A stretch of DNA of 64,000 nucleotides from an uncultured Dorea sp. (GTDB lineage: Bacteria; Bacillota; Clostridia; Lachnospirales; Lachnospiraceae): assembly GCF_934294775.1 (NCBI RefSeq), contig NZ_CAKRAH010000005.1:1-64000 (forward strand), given 5' to 3'. The position numbers were made by a program, and so were the translations under genes. The notes beneath the pieces were generated by a model that had not been told where the DNA came from, made no database searches, and was given only the letters and a program-made list of their open reading frames with translations. Shown one piece after another: positions 46,200-54,871 of this stretch (position 1 is the stretch's first letter; every line of letters starts with the position of its first letter).

Positions 46200-46892
46200 C
46201 TAAATCATCGGAAGTAATTCTCTCATAAGCCTTACGCTGTGGGCGATTGCCTTCTTTTCGAAGGTTGGATAATCCATCGTCGCACTATTGTCAGCTTTGT
46301 CCGAAATAGCTCGGATGATGACATACGAAACTTTGTTCAGATACGCAGCCTGTGCGATACCTGCACCTTCCATCTCACAACACATTGGATGGAATAATGA
46401 CACAATTCTTTCTTTCACACTCTGATCGGAAATGAACTGATCGCCACTTGCGATTCTTCCCGTAAATGTGTGAATATCCGGGTTCGCTTTCTCATTTGCT
46501 GCCACTGCTTTTTTCACCAGTTCTTCGTCTGCCGGGAATGCCAGTGTATCCATTCTTGGAATCTGTCCCGCCGGATCACCAAAAACAGTTGCATCCATAT
46601 CGTGATGTACTGCATCGGTAGAGATTACCATATCTCCGATGTCGATCTGGGCATCCAGAGAACCTGCGATACCAGTGTTGATCAGTGTATCCACGTCAAA
46701 CTTATTCACCAGGATCTGTGCACAGATTCCTGCATTGACCTTACCGATACCACTTCTTACGATCACAACATCCTTTCCGCCAAGTGTTCCCTTGCAGAAT
46801 ACCATACCTGCCTGTTCTGTAGTTTCTTCTATCTGCATATCTTTCTTAAGCTCTGCAACTTCTTCTTCCATTGCTCCGATAATACCTATCAT
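46200..46892 (-). CDS. mtnN: 5'-methylthioadenosine/S-adenosylhomocysteine nucleosidase
   Basis: MtnN cleaves adenine from methylthioadenosine and S-adenosylhomocysteine, feeding methionine salvage and autoinducer-2 precursors. The 230 residues begin MIGIIGAMEEEV and contain the substrate segment CCEMEGAGIAQAAY (catalytic Glu) and RAISDKAD (catalytic Asp). The ATG at 46892 has AGGAGG 8 bases upstream; upstream ATGs are too near or lack a site. It has its own promoter. Confidence 0.96.
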   Translation of the reverse strand: MIGIIGAMEEEVAELKKDMQIEETTEQAGMVFCKGTLGGKDVVIVRSGIGKVNAGICAQILVNKFDVDTLINTGIAGSLDAQIDIGDMVISTDAVHHDMDATVFGDPAGQIPRMDTLAFPADEELVKKAVAANEKANPDIHTFTGRIASGDQFISDQSVKERIVSLFHPMCCEMEGAGIAQAAYLNKVSYVIIRAISDKADNSATMDYPTFEKKAIAHSVRLMRELLPMI

Positions 46893-47003
46893 CGTCATTT
46901 CCTCCTGCCTGTTAATATTCACCTCATGTTTCACATATCGAAAACACGTCATCCCATCTCCTTACAGACACTTAACAACTTCCATCTGTAAGCGATAACT
47001 ACA

Positions 47004-47032
47004 TTATATCTTATAGAAAATTGCTTTTCAAC
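47004..47032 (-). promoter_or_regulatory. promoter of mtnN
   Basis: On the minus strand TTGAAA, 17 bases, TATAAT. The leader is about 105 bases. Confidence 0.65.
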
Positions 47033-47044
47033 CAGCGAAATAGG

Positions 47045-47073
47045 TGGAAAATCCCCCGATTCTCTGCTATAAT
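47045..47073 (+). promoter_or_regulatory. promoter of the TSCPD gene
   Basis: TGGAAA, 17 bases, TATAAT with a TGC extension before the -10. It is back-to-back with the mtnN promoter, the -35 boxes being only 12 bases apart. Confidence 0.65.
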
Positions 47074-47143
47074 CAGAGTCACATGGCTCCGGTTTCCGGC
47101 AGCCATCAGAAACAATCGGAAATATTAACAGGAGGAACTTAAC

Positions 47144-47386
47144 ATGGATTATAAACCAACTGGAGTCTGTTCACGTCTTATCCACGTAGAACTTGACGGA
47201 GATAAAATTGCAAATGTAGAATTCGTAGGCGGATGCGCAGGTAACACATCTGGAATCAGCAGCCTTGTAAAAGGAATGGACGCTCACGAAGTAATCAAAC
47301 GTCTGGAAGGAACAACATGTGGCGCAAGACCAACATCCTGCCCAGACCAGTTATCCAAAGCTTTAAAACAGGCACTTGGAGAATAA
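47144..47386 (+). CDS. TSCPD-domain small protein
   Basis: The 80-residue protein belongs to the small TSCPD family (TIGR03905-like): cysteines in GVCSR, GGCAGNTSGISSL, TTCGARPTSCPDQL. The four-cysteine pattern suggests metal or cluster binding, and related domains occur at the C-terminus of class II ribonucleotide reductases. AGGAGG lies 8 bases before the ATG. Single-gene unit with promoter and terminator. Function not established. Confidence 0.9.
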   Translation: MDYKPTGVCSRLIHVELDGDKIANVEFVGGCAGNTSGISSLVKGMDAHEVIKRLEGTTCGARPTSCPDQLSKALKQALGE

Positions 47387-47390
47387 TAGT

Positions 47391-47428
47391 GCAGAGAACC
47401 TGCCACTGGCAGCTTCTTAGAAATGCAT
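47391..47428 (+). repeat. dispersed hairpin repeat, copy after the TSCPD gene
   Basis: GCAGAGAACCTGCCACTGGC then AGCTTCTTAGAAATGCAT; perfect CTGCCACTGGCAG dyad. Starts 4 bases after the stop and precedes the terminator. Confidence 0.8.
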
Positions 47429-47455
47429 AATCACAATTGTAATATTGCTGAAACG

Positions 47456-47495
47456 AAAGGATGCGGTCCCCCTGATGGAGAACCGCATCCTTTTT
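47456..47495 (+). terminator. terminator after the TSCPD gene
   Basis: AAAGGATGCGGTTCC-type stem: AAAGGATGCGGT pairs with ACCGCATCCTTT, then TT. Confidence 0.9.
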
Positions 47496-47996
47496 GGTAA
47501 TTTAGGTAATTTTAGGTAATTTTTTATATTTTCTTTCTCTCTGCGTCTGAGCATTCGATAATATGTTTTCCAAGTTTACGTAGTTAATAAATAATTTTAA
47601 TCTTCTTGTTGATAAGTTCCATATTCAATTATTTTATTACGTCTACCGGAATTGATGCACTTACATTTATTTTGGAATTTGATATTTAATATACGTTTCT
47701 TTAATTTAATTAATTTCTCAAAAATTTTCTGACATTGCCTTAAAAAATTTATAAATTTTCCTAACGAAAATCTCCTATCTGTATCTCTATAATTTTAATA
47801 CACCGTATACGTCCTTCGTTTGCCCAAACAATTAAGGCTTTCGCCTAATTTTTCTGGTTTGTTCTTGTTTTTTTGTTTTCTTGTTGTTTTCTAAACTCTT
47901 CTCTTTATCTTAGAAATGTGATCTCTTTTTTCTGTTCGTAATTCTTTTTGTTCTTCTTTTTCTGTAATAGTGTTCTCTTATACTTGTGAGAGTTGG
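47496..47996. other. AT-rich non-coding stretch
   Basis: Five hundred bases of T-rich DNA with no open frame of note. One small stem, ATTAAGGC-TTTC-GCCTAAT (47831-47849), is followed by TTTTTC on the plus strand. The 3' 130 bases are long T/C runs with TTG interruptions. It has the character of the stretch at 17.4-18.6 kb. I see no gene in it. Confidence 0.5.
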
Positions 47997-48470
47997 CTAT
48001 TCGATGTAGATACCGTCGGTGAAGGAACTACTCATATCGCTATTAGCCACATGTATACAGCGTACTCTATAATAATATCCGCCATCTACATACAATGTTC
48101 TATTAGAAGCAACTCTATCTGTATTCAAGTTTTCTTTTTTCCATCCGGTATAAGTTTCCCATGATGTATCTTCTTCCTTGGCTCTTTCTACAGTCACTCC
48201 TATTTGAACGCTCTCTATTGTCTGTGCCGCAATTGTTGTTCCACCAGCATAGATTTTTCCCTTTCCAAGTTTTGTAATTTTGGAATATCCGGTTAATAAA
48301 TCAGCTCCTCTGGTCATTTTAGTATTATATCCAACCATATCACTTTCGTGTGTCAACTTTGAGCCGTCAATCACTTTTCCATCAGCGGCCTTTGCTTCCT
48401 GTGTAGCCGTCATAGACAAACCACCCATTAACAAAACAGCCAAACACACTGACACTATTCTCTTCTTCAT
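47997..48470 (-). CDS. small secreted protein of unknown function
   Basis: A 157-residue protein with a signal peptide (MKKRIVSVCLAVLLMGGLSM..., cleavage after AKA at about residue 28). The mature part is beta-rich with tyrosines and tryptophans (TGYSKITKLGKGKIYAGGTT; TYTGWKKENLNTDR; YYYRVRCIHVANS), suggesting a small extracellular beta-sandwich. GGAGGTGAAAT precedes the ATG. I do not recognise the family. No anchoring motif is seen. Confidence 0.75.
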   Translation of the reverse strand: MKKRIVSVCLAVLLMGGLSMTATQEAKAADGKVIDGSKLTHESDMVGYNTKMTRGADLLTGYSKITKLGKGKIYAGGTTIAAQTIESVQIGVTVERAKEEDTSWETYTGWKKENLNTDRVASNRTLYVDGGYYYRVRCIHVANSDMSSSFTDGIYIE

Positions 48471-48543
48471 ATTTCACCTCCAATCACTTATTTATTTTGT
48501 CCCTCATATATATAAACACATAACTCTTAAAAAACTGTCGCAT

Positions 48544-49590
48544 TTATTTAGAAAAAATTAAATTATTTAAAATTTCATCAAATTTTTCACTATTCATAGT
48601 TGCTATTATATAATAATTTATCCCATCTTTTTCAAATGTAGCTGCACATCTATGCTCTGACGTTTCCGCCACTTTATATTCCTTTACTAATATGTTATAT
48701 CCATCAACATTTTTATTAAAGGATTTTAACACTTGATCTTCAACATCAATTCCAAAAGAGGATTCATAAAATGTTGCATTAATAAAATAAGCTATTGTTT
48801 TTTCTCCGTATTTATATAATAATTCTGTTACTTGGCTCTCTTTATCATATACCATACGTTCAAATTTAAGCCCTTGAGAAACAGATACAATTCTTACTGG
48901 CGTTGTATTTATATTTTTTCTAATTTCTTCATATGCTTCTTCCTCGTTTTCGCTTTCCAGTACTTTCACTTTTTTACTTCTACTCGTCTTCTCCACATCT
49001 CTATCCCCAACAGCCTGCCGTACCATCCTTACAACACGCTCTGGGCCACCGATGCTGGTGATTCCCATTGCCAGTACGCATATGATGACCGCTGCCAGTG
49101 CCATATAGATTTTCAATGGTCTCTTGCGGCCGCGGGACTTCTTACGATCATTCGCAGTTGCGCCAATCTCTGCCTTCATCATCTTCCGACCAAGCTCCAG
49201 TGCTTCACGGTCTTCCGGTGACAACTTGCTAATAATATCATCGGCTTCTTCCGCATCTTGGCAATTGATGGTGTCATCCACTTTTTCTGCATTCTGACGG
49301 TTAATGATATCATCGGCTTCTTCTACACTCCGACAATCGACATTATCATCATTTTCTTCCGTATTCTGACGACTGACGATATTCCCGTCTTCTTCCACTT
49401 CCTGACGACTGGCATTGCGTTCATTACGTTCTCTTAGCTGTTCCTGCAGTCTTTCGAATACGGCTTCTTTGACGCCTTCGGGCACTTCAAACTTTTCTTC
49501 TTTTTCCTGCAGACGACGGAGTTCCTGTTCGGCCTCTTTATCGAACGTACTGACTACCCATTCTTTAAATTCGTCTTTCTTTTCATTCAT
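48544..49590 (-). CDS. membrane protein with DUF4367-like outer domain
   Basis: The 348-residue protein begins with a charged cytoplasmic region, then five tandem 12-residue acidic repeats, one membrane helix (about 160-180, IYMALAAVIICVLAMGITSIGG) and an outer domain like DUF4367 (INTTPVRIVSVSQGLKFERMVYD; CAATFEKDGINYYIIATM). Such proteins often act as anti-sigma-like sensors. The ATG at 49590 has AGGG 8 bases upstream. No sigma factor gene is contiguous; the nearest, at 51.0 kb, is beyond murG. Confidence 0.78.
   Translation of the reverse strand: MNEKKDEFKEWVVSTFDKEAEQELRRLQEKEEKFEVPEGVKEAVFERLQEQLRERNERNASRQEVEEDGNIVSRQNTEENDDNVDCRSVEEADDIINRQNAEKVDDTINCQDAEEADDIISKLSPEDREALELGRKMMKAEIGATANDRKKSRGRKRPLKIYMALAAVIICVLAMGITSIGGPERVVRMVRQAVGDRDVEKTSRSKKVKVLESENEEEAYEEIRKNINTTPVRIVSVSQGLKFERMVYDKESQVTELLYKYGEKTIAYFINATFYESSFGIDVEDQVLKSFNKNVDGYNILVKEYKVAETSEHRCAATFEKDGINYYIIATMNSEKFDEILNNLIFSK
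49219..49398 (-). repeat. five 36-bp tandem repeats in the DUF4367-like gene
   Basis: The units encode VEEDGNIVSRQN, TEENDDNVDCRS, VEEADDIINRQN, AEKVDDTINCQD and AEEADDIISKLS. Units three and five are nearly identical in DNA (ATCATCGGCTTCTTC...), pointing to recent duplication. Confidence 0.85.
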
Positions 49591-49738
49591 TTCTATTTCC
49601 CTCAATTCTTCCCCGGAGATTTTATACCATTTTTCTTATGTTATTACCGTATTGTATGGAATTTTCGATTTGAAAAATTCCTGTCCGTAAATAATAACCT
49701 TACGTTTTCTCACCTGCTTTGCTATTAACAGTTAACTC

Positions 49739-49766
49739 TTGACCTATTTTTTCAACAAAGTATAAT
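49739..49766 (+). promoter_or_regulatory. promoter of murG
   Basis: TTGACC, 16 bases, TATAAT. The leader of about 110 bases holds a stem CGCATTG/CAATGCG (49842-49861) just above the ribosome site. Confidence 0.65.
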
Positions 49767-49882
49767 ATAGGTATAACATGATGTCAGTATGCGCTGCTTG
49801 GATACCCTGTAAGTACCGCTATCGCATCACAACTAACTACACGCATTGAACTGTCAATGCGACTTAAGTCTTGGAGGTAATT

Positions 49883-50950
49883 ATGAAACGTATTATCTTA
49901 ACCGGTGGCGGCACTGCCGGTCATGTTACTCCTAACATTGCTCTTTTGCCGCGCCTGAAAGAATTAAACTATGATATTCATTATATAGGTTCTTATAACG
50001 GAATTGAGAAAGAACTGATCGAACAGTTCGGTATTCCGTATCATGGAATCTCATCTGGTAAATTACGCCGCTACTTCAGCGTTCAGAACTTTACCGATCC
50101 ATTCCGTGTATTAAAAGGACTTGGCGAAGCAAAGAAACTTGTTAAGGTCCTTGATCCGGACGTTATCTTCTCAAAAGGTGGCTTCGTATCTGTCCCTGTT
50201 GTCCTTGCCGGTAAGAGTCGTCATGTACCAACCATTATCCATGAATCCGACATGACACCCGGTCTTGCGAATAAGATTTCCATGCCTTCAGCAGTGAAAA
50301 TCTGTTGTAACTTCCCGGAAACCATGAAGCATCTTCCTGACGGAAAAGCTGTTCTGACAGGCTCTCCGATTCGTCAGGAGCTGTTATCCGGTGATAAGTA
50401 TAAAGCTTTGGAATTTCTGCACTTTACTTCCGACAAACCGGTTATTATGGTTGTCGGTGGAAGTCTTGGTTCTGTTGCTGTCAATGATGCAGTTCGAAGT
50501 GTGCTTCCGGAACTCCTTAAGTCTTTCCAGGTTGTTCATCTCTGCGGTAAAGGCAAGATTGATGAATCTTTGAAAGATCTGAAAGGTTACGCACAGTTTG
50601 AATACATCAAAGATGAATTGAAGGATCTGTTTGCTCTGACTGATCTTGTAATCTCAAGAGCCGGTGCCAATGCAATCTGCGAGCTCCTTGCTCTTCATAA
50701 GCCAAATCTTCTGATTCCGCTGTCAGCTAATGCAAGCCGTGGCGACCAGATCTTAAATGCCCGTTCTTTTGAGCGTCAGGGCTACAGTGTTGTCCTTGAA
50801 GAAGAGGAACTGAATCATGATGTTCTTCTTAATGCGATCACAGATCTCTACGAGAACCGTGAAACATACATTACAGCAATGAAGAATTCTCCTCAGCAGA
50901 ATTCCATCGATACGATCATTGATCTGATTGAATCCGTTGCCAGAAAATAA
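49883..50950 (+). CDS. murG: MurG, lipid II synthase
   Basis: MurG adds N-acetylglucosamine to lipid I at the inner face of the membrane, the last cytoplasmic step of peptidoglycan precursor synthesis. The 355 residues start with the acceptor-domain motif ILTGGGTAGHVTPN, have PSAVKICCNFPET, VVGGSLGS (second G-loop) and the donor site ISRAGANAICELLALHKPNLLIPL. GGAGG lies 5 bases before the ATG at 49883. It stands alone, away from a dcw cluster. Confidence 0.96.
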   Translation: MKRIILTGGGTAGHVTPNIALLPRLKELNYDIHYIGSYNGIEKELIEQFGIPYHGISSGKLRRYFSVQNFTDPFRVLKGLGEAKKLVKVLDPDVIFSKGGFVSVPVVLAGKSRHVPTIIHESDMTPGLANKISMPSAVKICCNFPETMKHLPDGKAVLTGSPIRQELLSGDKYKALEFLHFTSDKPVIMVVGGSLGSVAVNDAVRSVLPELLKSFQVVHLCGKGKIDESLKDLKGYAQFEYIKDELKDLFALTDLVISRAGANAICELLALHKPNLLIPLSANASRGDQILNARSFERQGYSVVLEEEELNHDVLLNAITDLYENRETYITAMKNSPQQNSIDTIIDLIESVARK

Positions 50951-50952
50951 AT

Positions 50953-51000
50953 GCTGCAAAGAACCTGCCGCCGGCAGCTTCTCTTGCATACTTTGGTATA
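50953..51000 (+). repeat. dispersed hairpin repeat, copy after murG
   Basis: GCAAAGAACCTGCCGCCGGC then AGCTTCTCTTGCATACTTTGGTATA. It folds as GCAA.AGAACCTGCC against GGCAGCTTCTCTTGC. Lies between the murG stop and its terminator. Confidence 0.85.
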
Positions 51001-51001
51001 G

Positions 51002-51036
51002 AAAACAGGTGGTATTATTGCAGCCACCTGTTTTTT
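51002..51036. terminator. terminator between murG and the convergent sigma factor gene
   Basis: AAAACAGGTGGTA/GCCACCTGTTTT with TT tails on both sides; reaches the sigma gene stop at 51035. Confidence 0.85.
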
Positions 51037-51598
51037 ACAGATCACGTAAGTGGTCATACTGGGCTTTATACTTTTTCACCAGCCATTTTCTTGCTCTTTT
51101 TAACATACCTTCCAGTGCATACAGGGTAATGCCCATCTCTTCCGCAACTTCTTTCTGCGGTATTCCCAGATAATAAGTCATAGTAACTGCATCGTACCAT
51201 CTCCGGTTCTTCTCATTAAGCTCATGGAAGATACGCGCCTCTAATTCCTGATAACGTTCATTTCTTATCTTTTCGAGTGTTGTATCTTCTGAACTTTCTT
51301 CTAAGAATTCTATCGGATACTTATCGTCTTCCACCGAAAGAAGCTCCATCGGAACCAGACGGCCATTATCCCTTAAATAATTCAGTGCCCTGCATCTTGC
51401 TGTCATCAGCATCCACTTAAGCACATACTTTTTGTCTGCACTTCTGGTATGCGTCAGTATTATGAAAAATACTTCTTGCGCAATTTCTTCTGCTACGTGA
51501 TGGTTTCCAGAGTAATCATAAGCTTCCTCATAGACTACTTCGAAGTATTCTTCATATGCTTCTATGAAGGCAGCATCATTTATGAACTCTTTTCCCAC
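51035..51598 (-). CDS. sigma-70 family RNA polymerase sigma factor
   Basis: A 187-residue protein with sigma region 2 (DYSGNHHVAEEIAQEVFFIIL; YVLKWMLMTARCRALNYLRDN) and a region-4 helix-turn-helix (GIPQKEVAEEMGITLYALEGMLKRARKWL). The linker is unusually long and acidic. The start is GTG with GGAGAG 4 bases upstream. Small ECF-like class; no anti-sigma gene is adjacent, so its trigger is unknown. Confidence 0.85.
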   Translation of the reverse strand: MGKEFINDAAFIEAYEEYFEVVYEEAYDYSGNHHVAEEIAQEVFFIILTHTRSADKKYVLKWMLMTARCRALNYLRDNGRLVPMELLSVEDDKYPIEFLEESSEDTTLEKIRNERYQELEARIFHELNEKNRRWYDAVTMTYYLGIPQKEVAEEMGITLYALEGMLKRARKWLVKKYKAQYDHLRDL

Positions 51599-51621
51599 TT
51601 TACTCTCCAGTCTTCTGCCAA

Positions 51622-52026
51622 TTAGATCTTTGACAAAATATCATTTTTATCTTCTTCTGTTAATTCATTCATCGTCCATCCAAGACCTACTTTGTCATCT
51701 TTGTGTCTTGGGATCATGTGTACATGATAATGGAATACTGTCTGACCTGCAGCTTCCCCGTTATTCTGAACGATGTTATAACCGTCACAATTCAGAACCT
51801 TTGTCATCTTTGTGATCATCTTTTTAGCAAGGATCATAGACTTTCCTGCGATCTCATCATCCAGTTCATACAGGTTCGCATAGTGTTCTTTTGGAAGAAT
51901 CAATGCATGTCCTTTTGCTGCCGGATTTGCATCCAGAATGACACGGAAGTCATCGTCCTCATACAATGTCGCAGTTGGGATTTCTCCATTTGCAAGTTTG
52001 CAAAAAATACAATTATCATCCTTCAT
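51622..52026 (-). CDS. HIT-family nucleotide hydrolase
   Basis: A 134-residue histidine-triad protein (HinT-like) that hydrolyses AMP derivatives such as adenosine phosphoramidates. The triad HYHVHMIPRH lies near residue 99; an N-terminal CIFCKLANGEIP has the paired cysteines found in zinc-bearing members. GAAGGAC precedes the ATG. It lies 23 bases upstream of the sigma factor gene and may be co-transcribed with it. Confidence 0.94.
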   Translation of the reverse strand: MKDDNCIFCKLANGEIPTATLYEDDDFRVILDANPAAKGHALILPKEHYANLYELDDEIAGKSMILAKKMITKMTKVLNCDGYNIVQNNGEAAGQTVFHYHVHMIPRHKDDKVGLGWTMNELTEEDKNDILSKI

Positions 52027-52114
52027 AAAATTGTCCTTCTTTCTATATATTTTTTGATTGATTATTTGAACCGCCGATGCTAAACTGATACCTCAGAAAG
52101 GGGCGGTATCTATT

Positions 52115-52867
52115 ATGTTAACTTCGACAGACTATGACAAATTACAACAGATTATGCAGGAAAGTCCGGAGCACGAAGCGCTGATTTCAAGACTTTTACA
52201 GTCTCATCGTATGGAAGTCAGTGCAATCAGTCATGAAATCCGGAATCCTTTGACGCTTGTCTACAGCACACTTCAACTCATTGAATCCACACACCCGGAA
52301 GTCCATACATTTACCCACTGGCAGGAACTCCATCAGGATATTGAATACATGAAGCAATTATTAGAAGAATTATCTTCTTACAATAACAGCGAACGATTAG
52401 AACTGGACTTAATTGACACTAGTCTTTTCTTCCGCCGGATTGCTCTGTCTTTTGCTTCTTCGATTGTGGATACAGATATTGAATTCTCTTCTTTGATTAC
52501 AGAAGATCTGCCATCTATATCCGTTGATTCACTGAAGATGCGTCAGGCTCTTCTGAATCTGCTGCGTAATGCGCATGATGCATGTATTGCTGTCACCAAA
52601 CCAGCGATCACCTTATCTGTCTCCCTGGATCCACAGGATTCATCCATGCTGTGTATCACGATCACAGATAACGGTTGTGGTATCAAACCGGAAGATCAGG
52701 CTTCTGTCTTTGAACCTTTTATTACACATAAGGCTGACGGAACAGGACTTGGTCTGGCTGTCACCAGACGTATCATCCTTGCCCATCATGGTACGATTAC
52801 GTTAGATTCCACTCCCGGTACCGGTACAACGTTTTCGATTGCGCTTCCAATACAGGAGAATACCTAA
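52115..52867 (+). CDS. soluble orphan sensor histidine kinase
   Basis: A 250-residue kinase with only the catalytic core: HisKA with the phospho-acceptor in SHEIRNPL (His40), N-box LLRNAHDAC, G1 DNGCGI, F FEPFITHK and G2 GTGLGLAV. It has no membrane segment and no sensory domain, only about 30 residues before the H-box. No response regulator is adjacent, so input and partner are unknown. Its last 66 bases overlap the convergent rhomboid gene. Confidence 0.88.
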   Translation: MLTSTDYDKLQQIMQESPEHEALISRLLQSHRMEVSAISHEIRNPLTLVYSTLQLIESTHPEVHTFTHWQELHQDIEYMKQLLEELSSYNNSERLELDLIDTSLFFRRIALSFASSIVDTDIEFSSLITEDLPSISVDSLKMRQALLNLLRNAHDACIAVTKPAITLSVSLDPQDSSMLCITITDNGCGIKPEDQASVFEPFITHKADGTGLGLAVTRRIILAHHGTITLDSTPGTGTTFSIALPIQENT

Positions 52868-53422
52868 GAAGAATCCTGCCACCAGTCCACCGATATGCGC
52901 CATGTTATCGACGCCTCCACTTGTGAATCCATAGTACAGCGTCAATATGATCATGAAGACCAGTCCACGCCCGGATACATCTCCGATGTGTCCGCGGTTA
53001 CGGATTGCCACATACAGAAGTGCTCCGATCACGCCAAAGATTGCTCCGGATGCACCTGCAGATACCGCCAGATCTCCGGTTTGTATCTGCATCCATAAGG
53101 ATAACAGGTTCCCTGCTAATCCACTTACGAAATATATGATCAGGAATTTTATCTTTCCTATCTCGCTTTCCAGAACCCATCCCATTGTCCCAAGCACAAT
53201 CATATTATTGAACAGATGATCGTAACCAAAGTGTAAGAACATACTGGTGAATAACCGGTAATATTCCCCACGTCCCACAATATATGGGGCATACATTGCG
53301 CCGTGCTCCAGCATGAATCCGCTATTCTCTGTCATTCCAAAGAAAGAAAGTCCCAGAAACACGATGATATTCGCTGCTGCCAGAATCACGGTACAAGGTG
53401 CCTTGATCGTATTCTTATTCAT
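52802..53422 (-). CDS. rhomboid-family intramembrane serine protease
   Basis: Six predicted membrane helices in about 206 residues, with the catalytic serine in GASGAIFGVIG and the catalytic histidine in MAHIGGLVAGFFLG; the LFTSMFLHFGYDHLFNNMIVLG loop carries the conserved HxxxxHxxxN-like pattern. The ATG at 53422 is preferred to the GTG at 53437, which abuts the ribosome site. The 3' end is antisense to the kinase gene for 66 bases. Confidence 0.9.
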   Translation of the reverse strand: MNKNTIKAPCTVILAAANIIVFLGLSFFGMTENSGFMLEHGAMYAPYIVGRGEYYRLFTSMFLHFGYDHLFNNMIVLGTMGWVLESEIGKIKFLIIYFVSGLAGNLLSLWMQIQTGDLAVSAGASGAIFGVIGALLYVAIRNRGHIGDVSGRGLVFMIILTLYYGFTSGGVDNMAHIGGLVAGFFLGILLYWKRNRKRCTGTGSGI

Positions 53423-53593
53423 TACGCGCGTCGTCACCTTTCCAGATATTCTTTTTTGTCTTTTTTTCTGTCTCTTTCAGTATATCATAAGTTAATGGAC
53501 TTCTCACAACATTTCTTCTCTGTTTCCCATTCCATTTTTACACTTTCTGTCAACTTTTTGTTGCAGTATTTTCTACATTCCTGCTATACCTCA

Positions 53594-54382
53594 TCACAGT
53601 TCCTCTTCCTCTATATGCAGGCCATCCCATTCGCCCCATTTTGCTTTTTTGTGTTTATTTAAGAACCGTTTTACAGGCGACCACAGATTATCGGTTTCCC
53701 GCATGATGGAGCTTCCCATCTCCTGTTCCGAGATCCAGTCATGCTCTTTTGTATCGTAGCGGAAGCCGGTAGATTCTTCTTTTTTGTCATCAAATAGATC
53801 TTCCTGCTTATCTGCAGGCATATCCGGAAACATATTCTTTTGTCTGTTTTTCGGATTACCTTTGTCCTCTTCTTCTGCTTCTTCCTGACATGCTTCGATC
53901 AGTTTTTCCAGGCTGTAGTTTTCTTCCATCGTTTCTTTATGCAGGAGGAATACAAGACGTACACATTCCTGATCCTGATAATCTGCCACCTTTACCAGAT
54001 ACTCTGTCAGCACATGAAACGCTTCCCATATATCCTGCTGTGCCGGTGGATAATAACAGAAATAAAAGCTTCCTTCTTCGAAAAAGATATACTCCGGTTC
54101 TAACAGAATGCAGTCTTTATCCAGCAGATATTTTTCCGTCTCCCGGATTGCATTGCCAAGCTGTGCCAGCAGAAGCCGTATGTCTTCCGTCTGAAGCTTT
54201 GCTCTTGCATACATCGCCTTTAACGACAGCTTTCCGCTGACGTCATAGTCATAATAACTACTTCCATTCATGCCCCGTCCGCCAACTTTTAAGAATCTTT
54301 CCAGTGAATTTGCTTTCAGCATCTTCATCTGATAATCCTCTTTATATAATACGTGTTCTTCAATCGTAATTTTCCGTTCCAT
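53594..54382 (-). CDS. DUF6382-like protein at the end of the tad operon
   Basis: A 262-residue soluble protein whose first 160 residues match the DUF6382 type (LKANSLERFLKVGGRGMNGSSYYDYDVSGK; LLEPEYIFFEEGSFYFCYYPP). Related proteins usually continue into an FHA domain, which is missing here; instead the tail is acidic and ends VKRFLNKHKKAKWGEWDGLHIEEEEL. The start overlaps the upstream stop (TAATG). Its position as last tad gene suggests an assembly or regulatory role, by inference. Confidence 0.78.
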   Translation of the reverse strand: MERKITIEEHVLYKEDYQMKMLKANSLERFLKVGGRGMNGSSYYDYDVSGKLSLKAMYARAKLQTEDIRLLLAQLGNAIRETEKYLLDKDCILLEPEYIFFEEGSFYFCYYPPAQQDIWEAFHVLTEYLVKVADYQDQECVRLVFLLHKETMEENYSLEKLIEACQEEAEEEDKGNPKNRQKNMFPDMPADKQEDLFDDKKEESTGFRYDTKEHDWISEQEMGSSIMRETDNLWSPVKRFLNKHKKAKWGEWDGLHIEEEEL

Positions 54383-54867
54383 TATATTCCGCCTCTCATC
54401 TTAATCCCCAACTTTTTCATATCTTCTCTGCCCCTTCCATTCACTTTCTTCCCTAATTTTTTTATTCTTCTCATATCCCGGATATGTTTCTCAGGCTTTG
54501 TAATGGCAGCCTCGCTTTTTACCGATAATGACATTCGCTTTTTTCTCGCAGTGGCCTCTATCTGTATCTTCTCATCCGTTACGGTACAGGATGCCTTCGC
54601 CCCGGAAAACAGGATGCATTTGCGTCCGACTCTTTCGGAGAATAGCCGGTTTAATTCACTTTCACTGACACCATCTTTTTCCCTTGCTTTGGTACTTCCT
54701 ACTACTGCTGTTTCGTACGCTGCTGAAGCAATGACATTCTTATCATGATAATAAAAAGCAGCCAGAATACAGCCCATAATCAGGAATAAGATCATTGGCA
54801 TCAGGAAAGACATCTCTACTGTAAAATTTCCTTTCAGATATACTTTTCTGTCATATGTTTTTTGCAT
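54382..54867 (-). CDS. TadE-like pseudopilin
   Basis: A minor pilin of about 161 residues: a short basic N-terminus (KTYDRKVYLKGN), then the class signature FTVEMSFLMPMILFLIMGCILAAFYY with the Glu that follows the TadE processing site, and a polar C-terminal part. The frame extends to a TTG at 54885; the ATG at 54867 is chosen. Minor pilins of this type help pilus assembly. Confidence 0.82.
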   Translation of the reverse strand: MQKTYDRKVYLKGNFTVEMSFLMPMILFLIMGCILAAFYYHDKNVIASAAYETAVVGSTKAREKDGVSESELNRLFSERVGRKCILFSGAKASCTVTDEKIQIEATARKKRMSLSVKSEAAITKPEKHIRDMRRIKKLGKKVNGRGREDMKKLGIKMRGGI

Positions 54868-54871
54868 ATAT

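Noticed and set aside
47496..47996. Possible riboswitch or small RNA gene
   Set aside because: Only one short stem was found; no known aptamer core could be matched by eye.
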